Shown one piece after another: positions 1 through 5,775 of a stretch of 5,775 bases of DNA. The stretch lies in assembly GCA_017990155.1 (NCBI GenBank), contig JAGNOM010000201.1, forward strand, positions 1-5,775. The letters run 5' to 3'. Below the pieces are notes generated by a model. That model saw nothing but the letters and a program-made list of their open reading frames with translations. It was not told the origin of the DNA and searched no databases. Source of the DNA: Propionivibrio sp. (GTDB taxonomy: Bacteria > Pseudomonadota > Gammaproteobacteria > Burkholderiales > Rhodocyclaceae). The position numbers and the translations under genes are program-made. Positions within the stretch are counted from its first letter, which is position 1; each line of letters starts with the position of its first letter.

Positions 1-80
1 AGGTAGAGCGCCTGGTGCGCGCGGTGGAAGGAACCCAGGCCGACGTGCAGCCAGACCCGGGGTTCAGTAGCGTTCGACAT
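1..80 (-). CDS. Mannitol dehydrogenase-family polyol dehydrogenase, N-terminal 26 codons only
   Basis: Partial gene cut by the left edge of the window. From the ATG at 80-78 the 26 visible codons contain the stretch HVGLGSFHRAHQALY. This resembles the N-terminal nucleotide-binding segment of long-chain mannitol 2-dehydrogenase / fructuronate reductase / arabinitol dehydrogenase proteins (G-x-G followed by FHRAHQA). Such enzymes oxidise mannitol, sorbitol or arabinitol to the ketose with NAD+ in the cytoplasm. The start is supported by AGGAG (plus-strand 87-91) six bases upstream. It lies 79 bases after the transporter ATPase gene on the same strand, matching mtlD/mtlK placement in known mannitol operons. 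The exact substrate cannot be told from 26 residues, so no symbol is given; the family call is fairly secure. Confidence 0.85.
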   Translation of the reverse strand, partial: MSNATEPRVWLHVGLGSFHRAHQALY

Positions 81-123
81 ACGAGACTCCTGTGAGGAAT
101 GGGAAATGGGGAGTGGATAGTGG

Positions 124-150
124 GAAGTCGGGCGGAGGGAGCCCGACTTC
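124..150 (-). other. Perfect 10-bp hairpin between ATPase and dehydrogenase genes
   Basis: GAAGTCGGGC (124-133) and its exact reverse complement (141-150) flank a 7-base loop. The structure begins 10 bases after the ATPase stop codon. Read on the minus strand it is followed by CCACTATCC and not by a T-run, so it is not a classical intrinsic terminator. A transcript 3'-end stabiliser, or a point that lowers expression of the downstream dehydrogenase, are possible roles; both are inference. The flanking 101-132 segment is strikingly purine-rich on the plus strand. Confidence 0.6.
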
Positions 151-159
151 TGCTGTCCG

Positions 160-1194
<1,035 letters not shown>

Positions 1195-1213
1195 GTTTGT
1201 TCTCCCTAGATTC

Positions 1214-2044
1214 TTACTTGACGGCGCCGAAGGTCAGGCCTTGCACCAGTTGTTTCTGACTGAACCAGCCGAACACCACGATCGGTGCGATGGCCATGAA
1301 GGATGCTGCCGAGAGCTTGGCCCAGAAGAGGCCTTCCGGACTGGAGTAGGAAGCAATCAGCGTGGCCAGCGTGCCGGACTTGGCGGCACTGAGGTTGAGC
1401 GCCCAGAACGCTTCGTTCCACGAGAGCACGAGGCACAGGAGACCCGTTGAGGCGAGGCCACCGAGCGTCAGCGGCAAGAGCACCATGCGGAATTCCTGCC
1501 ACAGGTTGGCGCCGTCCATGCGTGAGGCTTCGAGGATCTCGGCGGGGATTTCCTTGAAGTTGGAGTAGAGCATCCAGACCATGATCGGCAGGTTGCCCAT
1601 GACGTTGACCACGACGAGGCCGGTGCGCGAGTCCAAGAGCCCGCTGCTCTGGGCGAGGACGTAGATCGGCACGAGGGCGCCAACCGCCGGCATCATCTTG
1701 GTGGAGAGCATCCACATCAGGATGTCCTTGGTGTGCCGGCTCTTGAAGAAGGCCATGGCGTAGGCCGCCGGGAAGGCCAGCATCAAGCCGACGATCGTCG
1801 AGACGACGCTGACGATCAAGGAGTTCTTGGCGTAGAGCAGGTAGTCGCTGCGCTCCTGTACGATGCTGAAGTTCTCCAGCGTCGGTTCAAAGAAGAGGAG
1901 CGGCGGGACCGAGATGGCCTGCAGTTCGGTCTTGAACGAGGTGAGGACCATCCAGCCAAGCGGGAAGAAGAGGAGGAGCGCGACCGCCCAGGCCGCGATG
2001 GTGCGCACGCCGAGGGCGAGTGCGTTCATTTGGAGTCGTGTCAT
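1214..2044 (-). CDS. smoG: Polyol ABC transporter permease, MalG/SmoG-type
   Basis: Inner-membrane permease of 276 residues, the usual size for MalG-type subunits. About six hydrophobic segments are visible (roughly 13-36, 73-97, 107-132, 141-160, 193-212 and 246-262). The cytoplasmic EAA loop that docks on the ATPase lies at about 166-192 and contains EASRMDGAN (172-180) and the closing LLPL. The C-terminus QKQLVQGLTFGAVK is a hallmark of MalG-like subunits. The chosen ATG (2044-2042) is 7 bases after the first permease stop, so translation is probably coupled. A GAG element seven bases upstream is a weak ribosome site; the next in-frame ATG (2029) has none. It pairs with the first permease to form the channel. 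The substrate is inferred from the binding protein. Confidence 0.92.
   Translation of the reverse strand: MTRLQMNALALGVRTIAAWAVALLLFFPLGWMVLTSFKTELQAISVPPLLFFEPTLENFSIVQERSDYLLYAKNSLIVSVVSTIVGLMLAFPAAYAMAFFKSRHTKDILMWMLSTKMMPAVGALVPIYVLAQSSGLLDSRTGLVVVNVMGNLPIMVWMLYSNFKEIPAEILEASRMDGANLWQEFRMVLLPLTLGGLASTGLLCLVLSWNEAFWALNLSAAKSGTLATLIASYSSPEGLFWAKLSAASFMAIAPIVVFGWFSQKQLVQGLTFGAVK
1506..1534. repeat. 29-bp near-identical repeat, copy in second permease
   Basis: These 29 bases match 2341-2369 at 28 of 29 positions, in the same orientation and codon phase. They encode LEASRMDGAN of the EAA loop. The single difference is synonymous (TCA versus TCG serine). The protein motif is expected to be conserved, but almost complete identity at synonymous positions is more than the protein requires. 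Confidence 0.8.
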
Positions 2045-2051
2045 GTCGTTC

Positions 2052-2912
2052 TCACTTGTCGAGGTTTTTGCCGACCATGCGGATCAGGAAGATGCCGGCG
2101 ATGTTGGCGAGGACGACGGCGAACAGGGCGCCTGCGGAGGCGACACCGGCGTCGAAGTTGAGGAGCGCCTGCTTGAAGATGAGGAAGGCGATGTTCGTGC
2201 TGGCATCGCCCGGGCCGCCACCGGTGGTGGTGAAGATTTCGGCGAAGACGGAGAGCAGGAAGATCGTTTCGATCATGACGACGACGGCGAAGGAGCGGCC
2301 GAGGTGCGGGATGTACAGGTAGCGCAGCTGCTGCAGGTAGTTGGCGCCGTCCATGCGCGAGGCTTCGAGCTGTTCGCGGTCCATCGATTGCAGGGACGTC
2401 ACGAAGATCAGCGTGGCGAACGGGAGCCATTGCCAGGAGACGATGGCGATGACGGAGAGCAGCGGGTAGTCGGTGAGCCAGTCCACCGGCGTGGCACCGA
2501 AGAACTTCCAGATCTGGGCGATGACGCCGTAGATCGGGTTCATCATCATGTGCCTCCACAGCAGGGCGTTCACCGTGGGCATGATGAAGAAGGGGGAGAT
2601 CAGGAGGATGCGGACGAGGTTGCGGCCGGGGAAGGGGGCGTCGGTGAGGAGTGCGATCAGGGTGCCCAGGATCACCGTGATCAGGACGACGCTGCCCACG
2701 AGCAGCAGGGTGTTCATCGTCGCCGTCACGAACGACGGGTCGGTGACGAAGTACTCCCAGTTCTCAAGACCAATAAATCCGGTCTGGTCCGGTTGCATCA
2801 GGTTATACCTGATCACCGAAAAATAGATCGACATCACCAGTGGAACTATCATCCACAAAAATAGCGTGCCGATCGCCGGCGTCATCAATAGACGCGGTAG
2901 CGTGCGCTTCAT
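2052..2912 (-). CDS. smoF: Polyol ABC transporter permease, MalF/SmoF-type
   Basis: Inner-membrane permease, 286 residues from the ATG at 2912-2910. That start is chosen because the protein then opens MKRTLPRLLM directly before the first membrane segment, and because AGGGG lies 8 bases upstream. An in-frame GTG at 2990 would add 26 residues, but that stretch is encoded by the hairpin and T-run of the upstream gap and is unlikely to be translated. About six hydrophobic segments are visible (roughly 11-33, 68-90, 101-121, 151-174, 207-226, 258-279). The EAA loop is at about 180-203 with EASRMDGAN (183-191). TTTGGGPGDAST (228-239) is typical of MalF/SmoF-like subunits. It forms the channel with the product of the next gene. 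It follows the binding-protein gene after 188 bases, a wide gap for an operon, which suggests an expression step-down. Confidence 0.92.
   Translation of the reverse strand: MKRTLPRLLMTPAIGTLFLWMIVPLVMSIYFSVIRYNLMQPDQTGFIGLENWEYFVTDPSFVTATMNTLLLVGSVVLITVILGTLIALLTDAPFPGRNLVRILLISPFFIMPTVNALLWRHMMMNPIYGVIAQIWKFFGATPVDWLTDYPLLSVIAIVSWQWLPFATLIFVTSLQSMDREQLEASRMDGANYLQQLRYLYIPHLGRSFAVVVMIETIFLLSVFAEIFTTTGGGPGDASTNIAFLIFKQALLNFDAGVASAGALFAVVLANIAGIFLIRMVGKNLDK
2341..2369. repeat. 29-bp near-identical repeat, copy in first permease
   Basis: Partner of 1506-1534, 835 bases away, with one mismatch in 29. Both copies sit in the same codon phase of their genes, so an exchange between them would fuse the first half of one permease to the second half of the other in frame. 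Confidence 0.8.
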
Positions 2913-2920
2913 AGTTTTGA

Positions 2921-2925
2921 CCCCT
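2921..2925 (-). promoter_or_regulatory. Ribosome binding site deciding the first permease start
   Basis: AGGGG on the minus strand, 8 bases before the ATG at 2912. It supports the short start over the GTG at 2990. It lies just after a 10-bp palindrome TTGGTACCAA (2930-2939), which overlaps the T-run of the upstream hairpin. Confidence 0.6.
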
Positions 2926-2937
2926 ACCCTTGGTACC

Positions 2938-2993
2938 AAAAAAACACCGTGGGACAGAATCTGGCAGGAACCTGCCGGCCCCCAGCCCACGGT
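2938..2993 (-). terminator. Terminator-like stacked hairpin with T7 between binding-protein and permease genes
   Basis: On the minus strand ACCGTGGG (2993-2986) pairs with CCCACGGT (2953-2946), an 8-bp outer stem. Inside it GGCAGG (2976-2971) pairs with CCTGCC (2968-2963) across a 2-base loop, with 9 unpaired bases on each side between the two stems. One base after the outer stem comes a run of seven Ts (2944-2938). This resembles an intrinsic terminator in mid-operon. Partial termination here would give more binding protein than permease, a ratio commonly needed by periplasmic ABC importers. The large internal loop makes its strength uncertain; it could leak or act mainly as an RNA-stability element. 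Confidence 0.6.
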
Positions 2994-3035
2994 AGATTTA
3001 GTGTTCGGTTATCGAGATGTGAAGGCGTTCGATTC

Positions 3036-3061
3036 GTCATGCCGGCTACCGCCGGCATGAC
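3036..3061. repeat. 26-base perfect palindromic hairpin, REP-like
   Basis: GTCATGCCGGC (3036-3046), loop TACC, then the exact reverse complement GCCGGCATGAC (3051-3061). It begins 39 bases after the binding-protein stop codon. Short palindromes of this GTCATGCCGGC style occur as dispersed intergenic repeats in many proteobacterial genomes (general knowledge). No T-run follows on either strand, so a role in shielding the upstream message from 3' exonucleases is more likely than termination. Only one copy is visible here. Confidence 0.7.
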
Positions 3062-3100
3062 CTCACCTTTCTACTTCATCAGGCCGAAACAATTGTTCGA

Positions 3101-4405
3101 TTACTTGTAATACCCGGCCTTCTTCATTTCGCGATCCGCTGCGACCTGACCGGCCTTCAATGCATCTTCAACCGACGACTTGCCGGCCAATGCGGCACTG
3201 ATCTGCTGCCCGACCGCGATTCCGATCGACTGGAACTCCGGAATGGCCGCGAACTGCACACCGACATACGGCGACTTCGGCAGCGTCTGGTCGGTCGGGT
3301 TGGCCGCCAGGATCGCCTTGCGCTCCATCTCGCCGAACTTCGACACGGCCTTGTACTCCGGATAGTCATACGTCGAATTGCGGTTGCCGGTCGGTGCCAC
3401 GATCCAGCCGTCTTCCTTGGCGACGAGCTTGATGTAGTCCTTGCTGGTCGCCCAGTTGATGAACTTCTGCGCCGCCTCTTCCTTCTTGGTGCCGCCCGGG
3501 ATGGCCAGCGCCCACGACCACAACCAGCCCGCGCCCTTCGGCGTCACCGCCGTCGGCGCCTTGGCAAACGCCACCTTGTCGCCGACCTTCGAGAACTTCG
3601 GATCGGACACCGAACCACCGGCGCTCGTCGCATCGACCCAGACGCCGCACTTGCCTTCGACGAACAGCGCGAGGTTCTCGTTGAAGCTGTTGGCCGTCGC
3701 GCCCGGAGGACCGTACTTCTTCATCAGGTCGATGTAGAAGGTGATCGCATCATTCCAGGGCTTGGAATCGACCTGCGGTTTCCAGCTCATGTCGAACCAC
3801 TGGCCGCCGAAGGTATTGACCATCGTCGACAGGAGCGCCATGTTGTCGCCCCAGCCCGGCTTGCCGCGCAGGCAGACGCCATACATCCCCTTGGCCGGAT
3901 CATGGATCTTCGCGGCGAATTCGCTGATCTGCTGCCAGGTCGGCTCTTCCGGCATGGCGGCGCCGACGGCATCAGCCAGATCCTTGCGGAACATGGTGAA
4001 CGAGCTTTCGCCGTAGAACGGGGCGGCATAGAGCTTGCCTTCGACCGACAGACCCGAACGGATCGGCGGCAGGAGGTCATCCACATCGTAATTGGCATCC
4101 GGCTTGATTTCCTTCAGCCAGCCTTTCTTGCCCCAGATCGGGGTTTCGTACATGCCGATCGTCATCACGTCGAACTGACCGCCCTTGGTGGCGATGTCGG
4201 TGGTGACGCGGGCGCGCAAGACGCCTTCTTCGAGAACCAGCCATTTCAGCTTGATGTCGGGGTTGGCTTGTTCGAAGAACTTGCCGAGTTTCTGCATTTC
4301 GACCATCTGACGGTTATTCACGGTCGCGATGACCAGATCCGTCGCGGAGTAAGCCATTCCTGACAACAAGCCAAAGGCCAAAGCCAACGATGCTTTCAGT
4401 TTCAT
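3101..4405 (-). CDS. smoE: Periplasmic sorbitol/mannitol-type polyol-binding protein of ABC transporter
   Basis: Extracytoplasmic solute-binding protein of 434 residues, normal for this family (SBP family 1). It captures a polyol and delivers it to the two permeases encoded downstream. Residues 1-20 are a signal peptide: MKLK, a hydrophobic core to about 17, and a probable cut after AYS or one residue later. No lipobox cysteine is present, so a soluble periplasmic protein is expected. Segments I recognise from SmoE/MtlE proteins include ATVNNRQMVEMQKL (27-40), TTDIATKGGQFDVMTIGMYE (68-87), YGVCLRGKPGWGDNMAL (175-191), KKYGPPGATANSFNENLALF (229-248) and SPYVGVQFAAIPEFQSIG (378-395). C178 and C252 could form a disulphide. 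The start is supported by AAGGAG eight bases upstream. It is first in the transporter operon. Mannitol versus sorbitol versus arabitol cannot be settled from sequence. Confidence 0.93.
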   Translation of the reverse strand: MKLKASLALAFGLLSGMAYSATDLVIATVNNRQMVEMQKLGKFFEQANPDIKLKWLVLEEGVLRARVTTDIATKGGQFDVMTIGMYETPIWGKKGWLKEIKPDANYDVDDLLPPIRSGLSVEGKLYAAPFYGESSFTMFRKDLADAVGAAMPEEPTWQQISEFAAKIHDPAKGMYGVCLRGKPGWGDNMALLSTMVNTFGGQWFDMSWKPQVDSKPWNDAITFYIDLMKKYGPPGATANSFNENLALFVEGKCGVWVDATSAGGSVSDPKFSKVGDKVAFAKAPTAVTPKGAGWLWSWALAIPGGTKKEEAAQKFINWATSKDYIKLVAKEDGWIVAPTGNRNSTYDYPEYKAVSKFGEMERKAILAANPTDQTLPKSPYVGVQFAAIPEFQSIGIAVGQQISAALAGKSSVEDALKAGQVAADREMKKAGYYK

Positions 4406-4413
4406 GAATCAGT

Positions 4414-4419
4414 CTCCTT
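4414..4419 (-). promoter_or_regulatory. Strong ribosome binding site of the binding-protein gene
   Basis: AAGGAG on the minus strand, 8 bases before the ATG at 4405. It is the best Shine-Dalgarno match in the window, fitting high synthesis of the binding protein compared with the weak sites of the permease genes. Confidence 0.8.
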
Positions 4420-4470
4420 TTGTGGGTTCGGGTTAGAGCCGATGCCAGCAACTCATCGACAAGGCGCAAT

Positions 4471-4484
4471 ATATGAGCTTAGTT
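4471..4484. repeat. Direct repeat, proximal copy (possible regulator site)
   Basis: Plus strand ATATGAGCTTAGTT; on the minus strand AACTAAG, two variable bases, then CATAT. It matches 4514-4527 at 12 of 14 positions and overlaps the best -10-like sequence. It lies about 65 bases upstream of the binding-protein start codon. Confidence 0.4.
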
Positions 4485-4513
4485 AGACAAAACTCGATAC
4501 TTTTGAGTCAGAA

Positions 4514-4527
4514 ATATGTACTTAGTT
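4514..4527. repeat. Direct repeat, distal copy (possible regulator site)
   Basis: Plus strand ATATGTACTTAGTT; the same AACTAAG-N2-CATAT pattern on the minus strand. It starts 43 bp from the proximal copy, close to four helical turns, so both would face the same side of DNA. The two mismatches are confined to the central pair. Confidence 0.4.
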
Positions 4528-4622
4528 TCAGGAAAGAGCTAATAGTAACCAGCAAGCCCGGGATATTGTATCGACACTCGCTGCAAAGCGCGTGTTTAGT
4601 GATAGATAGTACAGACATGACC

Positions 4623-4648
4623 AAAAAACAAGGCCGGCAATGCCGGCC
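4623..4648 (-). terminator. Intrinsic terminator of the oxidoreductase gene
   Basis: On the minus strand GGCCGGC (4648-4642), loop ATT, GCCGGCC (4638-4632), then TTGTTTTTT (4631-4623). A 7-bp all-G/C stem with an immediate T-rich tail is a standard Rho-independent terminator. It lies about 80 bases past the oxidoreductase stop and upstream of the transporter, implying separate transcripts. Confidence 0.82.
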
Positions 4649-4729
4649 CGTGTCGCAAACAACCAATAAGTTTTTGTATTTTCAGTACATTTCTCGATTT
4701 ATTTGCTTATACCCTAATGCGCGTGTCGT

Positions 4730-5737
4730 TTAGCCCTTTCCGACTGCTTCCCAGCCCCCGCTCTTCTCGGAGCGGAACAGCGCATCGATCGTCTGCATGT
4801 TGCAGATCGCATCTTCGACACCGTATGGCAAGGGCATTTCCCCGCGCACGACGCGCGAGAAGGCTTCGCCTTGCAGCGTGTATTGATCGCAAGGCGGCAG
4901 GGTTTCGGTAAGCGCCGACCCATCACCGAGAATGCTGCCATCATCGACAAGAATGCGCGTGGCGGTCATCGGTGGCGCGTTGAAGGGGATCTCGATTTCC
5001 AGCCGCTTCTTCGTTCCGACGATCTGCACGCGCTGATGCGGCGCGGACTGCGTCGACACCGTGAAGTCGAGCCGCCGCCCGTTGCCGAAATCGAGCAGGC
5101 CACTGACGTTGCGATCGGTCTGGAATTCGGGATCGCGGTCAAAAACAGCGATCGCCCACTGCGGCTCCGCCTCGAAAATGAAACGCGCCGTTGAAATCGG
5201 GTAGCAGCCAATGTCATACAGCGCGCCACCACCGATGCCGACCTGATTGCGCACGTTGGCCGGATCGCGGTTGTAGTAAGAGAAGAAGGTCTGGATAGAA
5301 CGCACTTCGCCCAGTTCGCCGGCACGCACCAGTTCGCGCGCGCGCAGCCACTGTGGATGAAAGCGGACCATGAACGCTTCCATGACATGCACCTTGCCGG
5401 CAACCTCGCGCAGCTCCGCCGCCTGCCTGGCATCGATCGCGATCGGCTTTTCGCACAGCACGTGCTTGCCAGCCCGCGCCGCGGCCAGCGTCATCGGCAC
5501 GTGCAGATGATTGGGCAGCGGGTTGTAGACAGCCTCGATCTCGGGGTCGGCGAGCAGTTCCTCGTAGGAACCGTAGGCACGCTCGATACCCAACTTGTCT
5601 GCAGCCTTGCGCGCCGATTCAAGCGAGCGCGAGGCAATGGCGCGAATATCGCACCAGGCGCTTTGCTGCATGGCCGGCAGAACTTTTTGCATTCCGATCG
5701 ACGCCGTACTGAGAACACCCCACACCACTTTTTTCAT
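4730..5737 (-). CDS. Gfo/Idh/MocA-family NAD(P)-dependent oxidoreductase
   Basis: Cytoplasmic sugar or polyol dehydrogenase of 335 residues, typical for the family. The N-terminal Rossmann domain carries GVLSTASIG (7-15), the variant of the dinucleotide motif seen in xylose dehydrogenase / dihydrodiol dehydrogenase-like members. CEKPIA (95-100) holds the conserved lysine K97. GGALYDIGCYPI (170-181) carries the probable catalytic pair D175 and Y179. The C-terminal alpha/beta domain (about 125-335) forms the substrate pocket. There is no signal or Tat peptide and no extra N-terminal arm, unlike periplasmic glucose-fructose oxidoreductase. The ATG at 5737 has GAGG eight bases upstream. It lies upstream of the polyol transporter on the same strand but has its own terminator, so co-regulation is only suggested. 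The substrate is unknown; a pentose, hexose or polyol-derived ketose would fit. Confidence 0.88.
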   Translation of the reverse strand: MKKVVWGVLSTASIGMQKVLPAMQQSAWCDIRAIASRSLESARKAADKLGIERAYGSYEELLADPEIEAVYNPLPNHLHVPMTLAAARAGKHVLCEKPIAIDARQAAELREVAGKVHVMEAFMVRFHPQWLRARELVRAGELGEVRSIQTFFSYYNRDPANVRNQVGIGGGALYDIGCYPISTARFIFEAEPQWAIAVFDRDPEFQTDRNVSGLLDFGNGRRLDFTVSTQSAPHQRVQIVGTKKRLEIEIPFNAPPMTATRILVDDGSILGDGSALTETLPPCDQYTLQGEAFSRVVRGEMPLPYGVEDAICNMQTIDALFRSEKSGGWEAVGKG

Positions 5738-5775
5738 GATGACAACCTCATTTACTCGTTCCTGGTTAATGACAG

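Larger units (their letters stand above)
4406..4729 (-). promoter_or_regulatory. Intergenic region with presumed transporter promoter
   Basis: This 324-base gap is clearly AT-richer than the flanking genes. It holds the oxidoreductase terminator (4623-4648), a 14-bp direct repeat, and the strong AAGGAG of the binding-protein gene (4414-4419). No convincing sigma-70 promoter with both boxes is visible. The best -10-like element is TATATT at 4473-4468 (minus strand), inside one repeat copy, with only a weak TCGAGT about 18 bases upstream. A poor -35 would fit a promoter needing an activator, but this is inference. No sigma-54 site was seen. I see no convincing gene in the gap. Confidence 0.45.

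Noticed and set aside
101..132. Possible G-quadruplex on the plus strand
   Set aside because: Four G-runs are present, but the middle loop is 10 bases, longer than the usual limit, and the G-rich strand is not the transcribed message. It is too weak to annotate.
1863..2864. Long plus-strand open frame (333 codons) opposite the two permease genes
   Set aside because: Its product is a low-complexity D/E/G/H/R string with no recognisable fold, antisense to two clear permeases. It is a codon-bias shadow.
2913..2990. N-terminal extension of the first permease from GTG at 2990
   Set aside because: The 26 extra residues are encoded by the hairpin and T-run, lack a ribosome site, and would precede an N-terminus that already begins properly at MKRTLPRLLM.
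4649..4729. AT-rich stretch after the oxidoreductase stop considered as a small RNA or promoter
   Set aside because: I could not see paired promoter boxes, a stable stem or a coding frame; it is probably a plain 3' untranslated region.
4473..4733. Plus-strand open frame of 86 codons in the AT-richer gap
   Set aside because: It has no ribosome site before its ATG, runs through the oxidoreductase terminator, and its product resembles nothing I recognise. Chance opening in AT-richer DNA is more likely.

Overview
This window is a GC-rich stretch of what looks like a proteobacterial chromosome. A betaproteobacterium is my best guess, from protein style and the short GC-rich palindromes between genes, but nothing here fixes the genus. 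Every gene I can support lies on the minus strand. The core is a sorbitol/mannitol-type (polyol) ABC transporter of the SmoEFGK/MtlEFGK kind.

In transcription order (right to left): a Gfo/Idh/MocA-family NAD(P)-dependent oxidoreductase (5737-4730); a 324-base AT-richer gap with a good intrinsic terminator for that gene and the presumed promoter region of the transporter; the periplasmic polyol-binding protein (4405-3101); a 188-base gap with a dispersed-type palindrome and a terminator-like hairpin followed by seven Ts; the two permeases (2912-2052 and 2044-1214, 7 bases apart); the ATPase (1194-160, 19 bases after the second permease); and, after a 79-base gap with a perfect 10-bp hairpin, the first 26 codons of a mannitol-dehydrogenase-family gene that runs off the left edge (80-1).

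The genes fit one catabolic pathway. The binding protein captures a hexitol or related polyol in the periplasm, the SmoF/SmoG pair with a SmoK dimer imports it using ATP, and the long-chain polyol dehydrogenase begins its oxidation to a ketose. The order binding protein, permease, permease, ATPase, dehydrogenase is that of known mtlEFGKD/smoEFGK loci. The oxidoreductase upstream may act on a related sugar or polyol, but its own terminator suggests a separate transcript.

I found no previously undescribed system. The points most worth a second look are regulatory or structural: the terminator-like structure between binding protein and permease genes, a 14-bp direct repeat spaced 43 bp apart upstream of the binding-protein gene, and a 29-bp near-identical DNA repeat shared by the two permease genes.
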